Origin: Isoetes taiwanensis
Lineage: Eukaryota > Streptophyta > Lycopodiopsida > Isoetales > Isoetaceae
Direction: 5' to 3'
NCBI GenBank assembly: GCA_021234155.1
Contig: JAJEKV010000062.1
Coordinates: 1,840,602-1,904,601 of the forward strand
Length of the DNA stretch: 64,000 nt
In this document: one piece after another, positions 21,549 to 32,278 of the stretch
Layout of the letters: every line of letters begins with the position of its first letter
Position numbering within the stretch: position 1 is the stretch's first letter
Made by a program: the position numbers and the translations under genes
Notes under the pieces: generated by a model
The model's database searches: none
Seen by the model: only the letters and a program-made list of their open reading frames with translations
Told to the model about the DNA's origin: nothing

Positions 21549-24500
21549 TTAGCACTCTACTGGAAGCGATGCCATAACTTTTTGGCATGTCTCTTCAGTC
21601 ATCTTGAAACTGTTGTTACCAAGATTCTCTATATCAAACTTCACCTGTCTGATAAGGTGGCTATACAAACTAGCAACTGGCTTGTCCAATAGCAACTCAA
21701 ATTGAAGTGCATCTGTTTGCTTGTGGTAATGGCCAGAAACTATAACTTCTCCTACACCAAATGCAGTACCCCAAGCATCTTCATATGTATCTAACAATGT
21801 ATGTTTAGTCTCTGTACACCTAAGAACATAAAAGTCAACTCCCTCATCATCTTCTGGATGTGCATTTACAGCAAAGTTATCTCCAACTTCTAAGAGAACT
21901 AAGGTCATCTTCTTCTTCATCTTCTTCTTCATCTTTTTCTTCTTTCCCCTGGTCTTCATCCTCAACTTGTTTTGTAGGCTAACTAATTGCTGTGGATGTT
22001 TCTCCAGCAACAGATTCCATCTTTGGTTTCAGTTCTGTTGTGGACCATGCTCCCAAACGTGCTTTGTTTGTGCAATCATCCCTTTTACCATGAAAGCAAT
22101 AGGAACAATAGCAAGAGAGGCACCTGTAAGCAACTTTTGCAGGGTTCTTTTTGTCACATGGTCTGATGCAATGAAGTTTAGAGCTCCCACATAGTGTTCT
22201 CCACTCCTTCCTTTCAGATTTGTCTACACTTTGGGGATCAATATGCCAAAAGAACCTGCAATATAAAACAGATTCATGCAACTTCAAATCTAAGAAAAAT
22301 CTAAGAAAAAACAAGAATTTACCTTCTTATATGAGGGTCTGGTGGATTGTTCATCATGTACCAGTACATGAAATCCACAATGTCTTTGGCACGCTCCAAT
22401 TTCCAGGCCTCATACTTCAATTGCTCTCTTGCCAAAATCCTTTTCAATATTGCACCTTGTCCATCATGTTCTCCTTTGCCATGAGAACTGGCAAAGAAAT
22501 TCCACTCATACTCAATTCCTTCACTACACACATAGTTCCTTCCTAAATACCAGAAAGGCCTTGCTCCTTTAAACTGGGATGTGCAACCATCACTCCAAAA
22601 AATATATTTCTTGTACTCAATGTTCTGTGCTCTAAGTCAGTCAGCATATACTTTCAAGCAATGTTGTACAAACTCGGTGCTATGCTCCCTGTCATCTGAA
22701 ATATAAAAGTGCACTTCCTTTATAATTCTCCTCTGATTATGTGCTGATGGTCTCCTGACTTGTTTTCTTCTTTCTTTTCAGCTTATCCTGCTCTGCTTCT
22801 CTTTTCTCTGCCTCTTTAACTTCCATCTCCTCTATCTCAGCTTGGGTTGCATGTCTATATGTGATATGAACCAGAATTGAGGCCTGATCCGTGTGCCAGT
22901 GGCAAGATTGTGCCTCCCTCTGAATTTTAAAACTGTAATTTTCAGCAAAGTCAATTACAGAGACAATTGCATCTTCAGGAAAGGTATCCAAACACGTCCT
23001 GAATTGCTTTGCCTGCCAGTGTGCCACATAATTGTGTGGGATAAATTGTACCATTGTCTTGGAGGCATGCTTCATGAACTGGGGCAGACTCTCGTTCTTG
23101 TATGCAAGTCTTGTTACTTTTGCTGGTTTCCTCCCTCCCATTTTTTTCTTGGTAGTCTCCTTCATGTATCCAACTTCTTGCTAATTTCAGACCATGAACA
23201 TTTCTGTCAGTTTGCAGTTTGTTTAAAAAGCATGTTACACGAGCACAATTTAATTCAGCCAAACAGAATACCTTTTCAAACTGTTTCCACTCCACGTTGT
23301 AATCAGTTTCCATCTTCTCCTTAGGACAAAAAGCAAACCTGTTTATAACACCACAATTAAAGTTACTGAGCAGTAATATCTTTAAACATCATAACATTGA
23401 AGAGACAAACTTAAGAGTATCTTTTCAGCCCACAATCCTTGCATGCCAACTGCAGACATTGATGTTTGTGCCATTCTTCATCTTCTTCTTTAGAGCTGAC
23501 CATTTGCCTCCAAAAATCACTAGTGGATTTTTAAGCATGGTTCTTGGCACTACAGAAGTTACCATCACCACAAACAGCACAATTACAGTTGCATTCTTTG
23601 TGCACCCCATTTGGATATGTTCTGATTTTGTTGAGTGCTTGCATCACATACTCAAAGTGCATGTGATATTGGCAGCAACAGGTCTCTCTTTCTTTTAAAC
23701 GCCTCACAAAAGATGGCTTCAGCAATTCAAATGTGCGTTGTGAAATCTTCATTTCATTGAATTCCTTTTTGAAGGCCATGTAAAATTGCAACTATAAACA
23801 AAGCAGAAATACAGAGTTCCAAAAAAAAAAATAAAAGCAGCAATCTAGTAAAGCAGAACAAGCGGTAAAATATATAAAGCATAATAATTACCTGAGAAAT
23901 TTCAAGCAGTTGTATTGGATGATCAATTCTTTCACCATCTTTTGTAACAAACTTTCTTACATGCTTCCTGTATGGTGAGACTCTTGTGTTTTCTGTCCAG
24001 AACTTGTAAACAGAATTCTTAACCTCATCAGTTATTGCATCTGCTCTCTTTTTCCTTGAAAACATTGACCACGGATCACATTCTTTTTCTGCCATTACTC
24101 TTCTTCTGGTTGCTGCAATAACAGATTTTCTTGGTACATGAAGGAGGCGTGCAACTGCAGACTGGTTGGTTTTGTTTGCTGTTGAAGATACCATTTGCAA
24201 TGTGGACTTTCTTGCTTGCATTATATCTGTCTTCCTTAGTTTCTTTTGCTGATTGAGTGTCTCTTGAACATTTCTAATGACATTCTTCATGATCTTGCTT
24301 TGATCATGATCAACAAAATCCACCTCCAGTGCCAATTTTTTCTTCACTCTCTTCACAAATCTGTGCACCACCAGTGCCTTATCCCCTTCTTTCAAAGGCT
24401 TTGTGATATTATTGAAATAATCGTCCAAACTCTTGGACAATTCTTGACGCCTTCTCACACTCAAGCCGTTGTCAACTTGAGGCTGGATATTTTCTTTCTC

Positions 24501-24611
24501 CCTCTCCCTATCTCTTTTCCGCTGTTTAGATTGCCTTCTTCTCTCGGCTTGAATTTCCCTGAAAATTTGAAGTCATTTTTCTTCATCTAAATCTGATGCT
24601 GATTGATCCAT
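21549..24611 (-). pseudogene. Decayed multi-exon gene, DDE-like transposase family
   Basis: Exons with consensus splice sites read leftwards: 24611-23892, 23791-23411, 23338-23272, 23180-22323, 22255-21549. Conserved parts in order are a Lys/Arg-rich N-terminus, FVRRLKERETCCCQYH with a Cys-rich segment, HNYVAHWQAKQF, VSVIDFAENYSF, FWSDGCTSQFKGARPFWYLG, EWNFFASSHGKGEHDGQGA and RRFFWHIDPQSVD. From memory this layout (DFAENY, then SDG.xxQ[FY]K, then F[FG]xSHGKGxxDG) occurs in unclassified transposase-like proteins of cnidarians, molluscs and lower plants; the Asp residues suggest a DDE-type core, which is inference. Lesions: TGA at 24573, TAA at 23531, frameshifts near 23.45, 22.74 and 21.92 kb, TGA at 22637-22639, TAG near 21979. 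No terminal inverted repeats were found. Confidence 0.6.
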
Positions 24612-24621
24612 TTAGAATCGT

Positions 24622-24668
24622 GTTGTACAGAGAATTGTGTTGTACAGAGAACCTTGCTGTACAAAGAA
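24622..24668 (+). repeat. Three direct repeats of GTTGTACAGAGAA with a 17-bp period
   Basis: Units start at 24622, 24639 and 24656; the third reads GCTGTACAAAGAA. They lie just upstream of the first ATG of the minus-strand gene ending at 24611, so they could be regulatory or transposase-binding sites. Confidence 0.75.
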
Positions 24669-25000
24669 AATTCTGTTCAAGGATACAACACCGGATGATG
24701 CTTCCCGCTATAGCCAAATCCTATTAACTCTACACGCCATCTCACAACAACCCCGCCAAATAGATTCTGTACCGAATTTGATTTTGCGGGTAGCCATGTC
24801 ATCGATCCAGAAGCAATTTGCTAAAAACGGATCATCGCGTTCCCGCTCTCCAAGCACCTCCAAGCACATCGGACCAAGCACGAAAAGCAGCGCGTCCGGA
24901 CGGGTGCTTTTGTACCCCAATATCTAACTTAGACCCTTTTGCAAACAACGGAGTGAAGGCTTAAAGATCTTCATTATCACCCTACAGTCTATTATACGAC
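24669..25000. other. Unassigned stretch
   Basis: Nothing recognised. Confidence 0.35.
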
Positions 25001-27030
25001 TTTGTCTCATGGTATTTGATTAGTCTTGTAGGCCTAAAAAGGCCATGAGATTCATCCTCAACATCACTTGAGTTGCAAAGTATGCAAAGTTGATCCTCCC
25101 TGGGTATATTATGCCAACGTCCAGTTTCAATCTACAAATTGGAGAGTTGATTCTGTATTTTGCTATAACTCAAACAATGGCCTTTGAATTATACCAAATA
25201 CCATGATCTTAGATTTAGATAAGTTCAATGCCATACCTCTTTCATCACATAAATTGGCCAAATTATCTAGGTGCCTCTGTAATCCTTCCACATCTTCTGA
25301 CAATATGGCCACATCATCAACATATAACAGTAATTGGAGAACAAAAGAGACCAACTTTAGCACCTTCGTGTCCCCGTTCTCGTAAGCATTGCTCTAGTTC
25401 ATCAATGAACAAGCCGAATAAAGTCGGAGAGAGCGGACATCCTTGCTTTACATCAACCGTGCTCATGATTACTTCAGGTAATATCAACTGCCAATTGAGC
25501 AATCACTTCTTCATAAAGCCTGAAAATTGTACCTCGCAATGATACTGGGACTCCAAGTTTCTCAAGTCTTACACGCACTTTATCCCTCGACACAGTATCA
25601 AATGCCTTAGCCACATATAAGGATTTCCTCAGAGCCTTTGCTCTCTCAATTATGGATCTAAGAGTCAGAATGTGATCCAATGTATTGTGTTGCTTACGGA
25701 AACCTGCTTGTCCTTAAGCCCTTTTCTTCTTAGCATCTACCCATGAACTAAGTTTATGTTCCAACAGACTGTCAAGCAGCTTCGCAAAAACACTTCCAAT
25801 CATGATTGTTCAATAGTTTCTCACATCTCATCTATTCCCTGATTTGTGTATTAATATAATTCGGTACTGATTCCAATTTCGTGATAAGCCAATCATGTGC
25901 CTGACTTAGCATTTTAGTCACTACATTAGCCAATCCTTTGCCGCTCCATTTTAATAATTCCATTAAAATCCCTTTTAGGTCCTTAGCTTTTCCATTAGCC
26001 ATCAAGCTTAGTTGTGTCTGCAACTCTGATATGCTAAAGGTATCCTCTTCCATCTCTATTATTGGTATATTAGAAACATCATATACAAAGTACATTTTTC
26101 GAACCAACGCCAACAATTCTTGCATATCTAAATTAACGTGCGCAGATTTATTTAACAGCTGAGAGCAGAAGATCTTGAGCTGACTTCTATATTGGCCAAT
26201 CAGCTCAGTTTGTCTATTTCTTGGGATGCTCTTTTCTTCCTTTTTAAGCTTAGTACATGCATCATAGCATTCTTGATCCCACCAAGAATTGCATGGCCCA
26301 TATCCGCGTTTCTTAGCTATACCAAAAGTGGTGTTGGCAGCAGTCATAACAATTTTATTCAGAGAATGAGAATCCTTCTCCAAATCATCTGTCTATAACT
26401 AGGAATATAGCATCTCGAAAACATGTTTAGCATATTTCTCCCTCTTACTAGGATCATATCTCTGTGATGGCATAGGTATTGGCTTTTCACTTCTCAGAGA
26501 CTGTACCTGAAGCTCAAACCATAACGGTGCATGATCCGACTCAATAACTTTATCAAGAATTATGAAGTTGTACACTACATTAGACATGTCATGAGATAGC
26601 AAGTAATCAGCTGTATTTTGCCCATTATAGAAGAAGCAAGTGAAAGTTGTGGAATCGGGAAACTTTGAAATAGTATTTTTAAGTGACTAGTGCTTCCAAA
26701 AAAAAAAGAATTTACCATATCGTTCTTTACACAATCAAAGTTCTTCCTATTGAAATTTGAATTTTGAATTTCTTTAATTAAAAAGGCATTATCTACCTCA
26801 TATGGAACCACTTGCATACCTCTAGTTCGCGCATTGAAGTTACCTAAGATGATTATTTCTCCTTTGTCCAATAGCTCAATAGTCTGCTGGCACAAATCAC
26901 GTAAGGGCCTGTCTTTAAAGAATCCTGGCTAGTTGTAAATTGGCATCGTTAATGGATCATAATAATAAATTGTCGGATAGATTGCATGGGATCCATCTCT
27001 AATTCTGAGCCATATATGCTGCCCATTAAC
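25000..27030 (-). pseudogene. LINE remnant: endonuclease, RT and C-terminal zinc part, internally deleted
   Basis: Read leftwards from 27030: endonuclease pieces HIWLRIRDGSHAIYPTIYYY, EIIILGNFNART and ESDHAPLWFE (SDH motif, about 26540), then RT pieces AKAFDTVSRDKV, VKQGCPLSPTLFGLFIDELE and LLLYVDDVAILS (about 25320). After KSKIMVFG the thumb is missing, and the text jumps at about 25140 to IETGRWHNIPREDQLCILCN, the C-terminal part of this LINE type. Frames change repeatedly. YVDD replaces the YADD of the copies at 5.4 and 55.6 kb. Confidence 0.85.
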
Positions 27031-27230
27031 ATGCTTACATTCTAAGGGAGTTTCATGACTGGTACATTGAAGTAGGCACTATATATTCGGCCAATGCCAC
27101 AAAACATTTGAAGGATTTGTGCTTATAGATGGCCCGCCAAGTTTGAGGAAGAACATAATATGGGAATAACGATAGGAGATATTATCGCGATAGGATCTTA
27201 TTAAGATAAGTTGAGATAAGATAAGATAGG

Positions 27231-28140
27231 ATGAATTTTTACGTCCACGGGAACCCAATGGGTTATGCGAGAGATGCCCTTTATGAGATTCTTTCAAGGT
27301 GTCATAAAGCCTCCTTGACTGCTTTTGGGCTTAAGAAAACGCTTTTCAATACACTAGTGCAGACTCTTTTATTGTATGTTGTCCCGATTTGGGGCCCCTC
27401 TATTTCAGCAAAAATGTGGTATCCGTTTGACTACATCCTGAAAATCTTTTTACATGAGGAGTTGGGAGTTAAATCACAAACTCCTTTTGCAATTATGTTA
27501 GTTGAGACTTGCATGATACCTTTAGAAGCAGAGGCTCTTTGCCTTACAATTAAATTTGTAAATAGATTGAGAAAATTGGATGATGGTAGGTGGCCAAAGT
27601 TGGGCTTGAATTTGAACATTAAATGTTATCAGGATATGATGTCTTAGACAAGGAAATGGGGGATTTCTGAGGCAAATTGTTTGGATACAAGCATAGGAGC
27701 TCGGGACTTGGTATAATCTCTAGCTATTGTGAAGCTTTGGACCATAAATAGAATAGAATAAAAGATTCGAGGCTTGTTTTTTATCAGAATGAGATTAACC
27801 CAATGTTAATCTATACTTGTCAGGAGTACTTGCATGCTTATATATCTCAACATTTGAAACAGGTAATTGCCCAATTTAGATCGAGCTCACACAGGTTACA
27901 CACTGAGATAGGAAGGTGAGTCGAGATTCCAAGAGAAGAGAGATTGTATTTGCTTTGATGCAACAGGTTGAAGATGAAATTCATCTTTATTATATTGTCC
28001 TACTTTTAAAAAATATTCGTCAGAGATATCATGTATGCTGTAATAATTTACAAGCATTGTTCTAGGATATTACATTACAGAGATACATACCCAGAAACCT
28101 TTTAGTTAAGCTATAATAACCTTGATGTATTTTATTGTCG
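27231..28140 (+). pseudogene. LINE remnant, RT thumb to 3' end
   Basis: The open frame 27231-27647 contains GYARDALYEILSRCHKASLT, LVQTLLLYVVPIWG and LHEELGVKSQTPFAIMLVET, matching the thumb of the copy at 55.9-56.2 kb (YRALVMPIILYGCQIWG, MDELGVKLQTPYAMMLAEV). Beyond 27850 broken frames give FRSSSHRLHTEIGR, the same C-terminal zone as in the neighbouring minus-strand copy. It is 5' truncated and lies head to head with the element at 25000-27030. Confidence 0.82.
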
Positions 28141-28312
28141 CTCCATGACCCTTGAGGTCCAAAGGGGCATGACTTATTAATTTATGTATTTGTTTATATC
28201 TACTCCTAGTGAGAGCATCCTAGTCAGTTTGCCCTCGTACATCTTTTAGTACATTTTAAATACAAACTTTCTTGGCTATGTATTTGGCGTCAGCTCGCCC
28301 TCAGACATCTTC

Positions 28313-28485
28313 TAGTAATCTTTAAATACAACTTTGATGGCTACGTATTTTTGTGTCACAAAAGTCATCTAAAGTGCACTCATTTTTTTAGTGAAGTTAG
28401 TAATCTTTAAATGCAACTTTGATGTCTACGTATTTTTTGTCACAAAAGTCATCGAACATGCACTCATTTTTTAGTAAAATCACCG
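28313..28485 (+). repeat. Tandem repeat, about 85-bp unit
   Basis: TAGTAATCTTTAAAT starts at 28313 and again at 28398. Both units continue with CAACTTTGATG, CTACGTATTTTT, CACAAAAGTCATC and TGCACTCATTTTTT. A more diverged third unit may precede them from about 28230. Confidence 0.8.
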
Positions 28486-28666
28486 AAACTCACCGAAACT
28501 TCACTCGTTTTTGGTACAAGAAGACTTCACTTCATTTTAGCTCAATAAAAAGGGAGGAAAAGCTAGGCAATTTTAACATGGTAACGAAAGGGTAAAAGCT
28601 ATATATAAAAAAATGGATGGCTTACCAAGGTGGCAAGGCTATTATCCAAGATCATTTGCCTTCTAA

Positions 28667-28863
28667 GGGTGCTTTCCTATGAGATTGGCGACCTGGAAAT
28701 CTGCGTCCAGGTCAAAAACCTGAGCGTTAAGAAACGCTTGGTGATTACTTTTGATCCAGGTCAAAAACCTGAGTCTTTCAGGTTGAGGCGCCCACGGGAA
28801 CCTGCATGCCCTGATATGGACCTCAAGAAAACCTTGAGGTCGGAGGCCCATGGGAAAGCACCC
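28667..28863. mobile_element. Tourist-like (PIF/Harbinger) MITE, 197 bp
   Basis: Terminal inverted repeats GGGTGCTTTCCTATG (28667-28681) and its near-perfect complement CATGGGAAAGCACCC (28849-28863) are flanked on both sides by the trinucleotide TAA, the 3-bp target duplication of PIF/Harbinger elements. Inside, TCCAGGTCAAAAACCTGAG occurs twice. The open frame across it is incidental. Confidence 0.8.
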
Positions 28864-28927
28864 TAATCCTATTGGTTATGTGTAGCTTTTTCTTAGGCTT
28901 TTGTCTTAGTATTTCGTTTGCAGAAAA

Positions 28928-29596
28928 GTAATAAACAGTTGGGTCGAATTACTGTAAAATTACGCCTGTTTTAAAACGCATAATTTTGTCGAGCGGCGCT
29001 GTCAAGCCTGATAACAGCATCGCCGCCTAATCCTTCCTACGCCATGGCCGCTTTTACCTTCCATCGCCATAGCCCAGCTACTGCTTCTGCTCAACAGGCC
29101 GGCTGCTATGGGCTCTCTTGTTCAGCCCCGATCTAAGGACCAAAGCGCACCAAGGCATTCTCTAAATTGCAAGAAGGCAGTCTCCAAAGCGCAAGAATCA
29201 GGAAGAGGGCATAGGACATATCCTTGAAGGCAAAACTTGGTTCGACAGGAAGCTAGGGAGACGAAACTTAGTTTGGCAGGGGCTTGTTGGAGCTAAATCC
29301 GGCGCCACAGGAGATATCCGCCATAGCCAGGGCTTCAAATGCGGATGCATAAAATCGCTTATCTTCCTAATCAAAGGACTTCTAAGAAAAAAAGGGTGTT
29401 TCCTTCTCTGATTGATGTTCTCCAATTGCGGCAAAAAACCATCTTCAATCTCTGTGGCAATGGAGCTCACTCTGATGGATTTGGCCTTCTGTGGAAAGCA
29501 GAGGAGTTCTGCTAATCGTAGAAGGAAACAGAAACAGAGAAAACAGAGAAGCCCCTTGCCACGTGTTCGTACGTAATTCGCCCAACTGTTTATTAC
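28928..29596. repeat. Unit bounded by a 25-bp inverted repeat
   Basis: GTAATAAACAGTTGGGTCGA plus ATTAC at 28928-28952 recurs inverted at 29573-29596 with one base missing. The inside is GC-rich and differs from both flanks. No target duplication is clear. Candidate for a foldback or Mutator-like cassette. A 188-codon minus-strand frame (29198-29764) runs across its right edge and shows no domain. Confidence 0.5.
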
Positions 29597-30228
29597 GTAA
29601 GGGCGCCGCCTGGGCGCCGCCTCGTCTGGCCAGGCCGCCTCCGGAAATTCCCTCGTGAAATCTTCTCGAACCGTAGTTTCCCTAGTACTTTTTCTTCTTG
29701 TTTTATTTTGTTTTGTGTTATACCATTTCATATATTGCGGCGGGGCCTTGCCCCCTAAGCCCAAGTTTCTTTGGTTTCGTGGCTCTTCATAGTTTTTGTC
29801 GCCGTTTTATCTATTTACTAAATGTGATGTTCCAATGAAAAAACCACAAGTACAACACACTTTATCACAAAGAAAGTAAAACAAACAAGAGAGTGCAACC
29901 TGTTGCACAACAGAAGTTAGGAATTTAGAAAAGCATTTGTGAATCTGATGTTAAGTACTCTGAATACGACATTACAGTACAAAAATCCACTGCTATGATG
30001 TCCTTATCACAACAAAACAAAAAGCGACACAAGAGGATTCAATTCTGGTATAGACCAATCCAGAAAAATTTAGTCCTAGTTTATATACAACATACTATCC
30101 TGCGTTACAAAAACGTTAAAATATAGCAGAGGAGTACCTGTCATACAAAATACTTATCGTTGTAGCATTGGAGCCATTTTATACTTCTATAGGCTAAGTA
30201 GTAAGGCGTACTTGGTATGAGGAAAAAC

Positions 30229-31568
30229 TTAACACTTCTTAGAGGCAGGTTTGTTGAGGAAATGCTTCAAGATGATGCCTCTAGTCTTCTTTGTAGCATT
30301 GAAGCTAAGAATCCTGATGATTGGCAACCAGAATGCCTCTTTCAGATTTTCAACAATCGAGTTTGATGCTACAAGTCCTCTTGACATCGCAACAAGTGGG
30401 AACATCGCATTGCTTGTAGTTTTCAAAAATTGGCCGGTCTTTACAGCATCTAGAGTGCATTCTGCAACATGCTCTGGCGTTTCTGCTTTGTCTGGATCAT
30501 ACCCATTCATTTTTTTGAGTAGGCCCTCTAACTCGCCTTGATTGTCCACTGCAGAAAATTCCCTTAAATTATCAGAAGCAATACAGATCTAAGTAGATAA
30601 TTTTAAATAATCCCATCGTATCCCACTAGATCGGAGAAAGAACGTATAAACAAACAAACAAAGAAGAATGAATATTATTATTATACTTACAGGCATCAAG
30701 AAGAGGCGTATTCACATATCCCGGGCAAACTAGATTGACATGAATATTGTAAGGAAGAAGCTCCAGCCTGAGGCATTCGGCCAACCCTTTTAATGCATAT
30801 TTAGTCGCTGTGTAGACGGCATTACCATATAGCAGATACTGCAGATCACAAAGAAGACAAGATTATGCCCTATCTTTCTTGAAATTTCACAAATCACATG
30901 CACAAACAGAAGAGAGAAGAATTCTTCAAAGATTTGGCTGCAAATTTACATACCAGAGACGCTGCAGAGCTCACGATCACAATAGATGCAGCCTTTTTGC
31001 TAGATTTGGCCTTCATAAGAGGTAAAGCAGCATGAATAGGATATATAGTGCCAAGAAGATTAGTGTTTACTTGAGATTGCAAATCTTCTACCGGAACATC
31101 ATCTATATGTCCAGCTTTAGTGCTCCCAGCATTACAAACAAGAATATCAATCTCTTTCCAGTTATTTGCTTCTTGCAGAGCATGAGATATAGCAGTATAA
31201 TCGCCAACATCTGCAACCTAAATAGGAAAGCAAATAAAGATCAAAAAACTATGCAAAAAAAGGACAAATGATGGCAGAACTAGAATTTGAAGACATACAA
31301 AAATCTTTGCGTTGCGAATCCGATCATCAGAAAACTGATGAATGGCATTCTTGAGTTTCTTTTCGCTTCTGGAACAAAAACTGACAAATGCACCTTCTTC
31401 AAGAGCTTGTTTGGCTATGGCGAGGCCGATACCGCTAGAAGCGCCAGTGATAAAGACGTGCTTCGATTCCAAGGACGGAATGAGCAGGGCCTTCTTTGAT
31501 TTCTTCAATGCGGAGCCAAATATGAAAGACAGGGCCGCCATAACCGATACATAAAAGAACCAAGCCAT
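30229..31568 (-). CDS. TSC10: 3-ketodihydrosphingosine reductase (KDSR/TSC10-type), 4 exons
   Basis: CDS is the complement of 30229-30548, 30691-30838, 30954-31217 and 31299-31568, all with GT-AG introns; 1002 nt, 333 aa, the usual family length. The enzyme is an ER membrane short-chain dehydrogenase that reduces 3-ketosphinganine with NADPH, the second step of sphingolipid synthesis. Visible features: N-terminal membrane segment (about residues 4-20), cofactor motif TGASSGIG at 41-48, CNAG at 118-121, catalytic Ser near 173, Tyr187 and Lys191 in YTATK, and a hydrophobic C-terminal segment (AFWLPIIRIL) before a basic tail. No lesions are seen, so it is probably functional. Within the SDR superfamily the KDSR call rests on length, membrane segments and overall pattern. 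Confidence 0.88.
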
Positions 31569-32057
31569 TTTGCGAGTGCGAAAAAAGGATTCGCCGGAAG
31601 AAGCAGAAGCTTGATGCGATCAAAGCTAGAAAGAAAGAAAAAAGAGAACAGGTTTATCACCTAGAAAAGAAAAGACATTTTACGAAATGAAGTGAAGAAA
31701 ACGGCCGCCATCGCTGGCAGAGAGCCAACCTCCTCCTAAATGCTCCCCTGTAAAACCCACCAAATTTGCAATTGGTACAGTCTCAATAACTGTTCCCATG
31801 TGACTCAAAAATAAACTATTAAAATTTGAGATTATATTGAAAATAAAGTTATCTTTTAATGTAGTGTCGTGACAGATTTTGTGAGATGGAACTACCAACC
31901 AGCCCTGCCATATCACAACAATAAAGAGAGGAATATCGGACGCCGACATGTTATAGCCACGGGCATATCCGTGTCTTTGACATGTTATAGCCACGCCAAA
32001 AAAAATTACACGGCGTTTTTGTGGAGTTAGCGGATTTTTTGCCATTTAAGGCTGGCT
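31569..32057. other. Upstream region of the KDSR gene
   Basis: Putative promoter side of the minus-strand gene. It holds a 17-bp direct repeat, GACATGTTATAGCCACG, at about 31945 and 31979. No TATA box could be assigned with confidence. Confidence 0.4.
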
Positions 32058-32278
32058 ATAGATAGATAGTATTTTAACGTCACGCCACTAGGCAACATCC
32101 AACTGGATATGTGACCACACACCACACTACATTGCTTGGTTGGGCCCTGCCCCCAACCACTTTACATTGCGTCTGTGGGTTTTGACACCCAACAGTTCAG
32201 AGTGCAATTCTGGGCAGTCTCGAACTCGAGACCTATAGTTGCTAGACCTAGTGTGTTACCACTAGACTAAACGCCCAG
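32058..32278 (-). repeat. tRNA-derived SINE, copy 2
   Basis: The minus strand starts TGGGCGTTTAGTCTAGTGGT (A box TAGTCTAGTGG, 32270-32260). A B box GAGTTCGAGACTG follows at 32228-32216, spaced as in a tRNA. The body ends in GGATGTTGCC, TGGCGTGACG and TAAAATACTATCTATCTAT at 32058, the tail shared with the copy at 20074-20190. It sits about 0.5 kb upstream of the KDSR start codon. Confidence 0.78.

Noticed and set aside
25000-28140. Twin-priming inversion of a single LINE
   Set aside because: The minus-strand part contains its own C-terminal region left of the RT, so it is a separate, internally deleted copy.
29198-29764. 188-codon minus-strand open frame as a gene
   Set aside because: No motif, odd composition, crosses the edge of the inverted-repeat unit, and lacks support from splice or start context.
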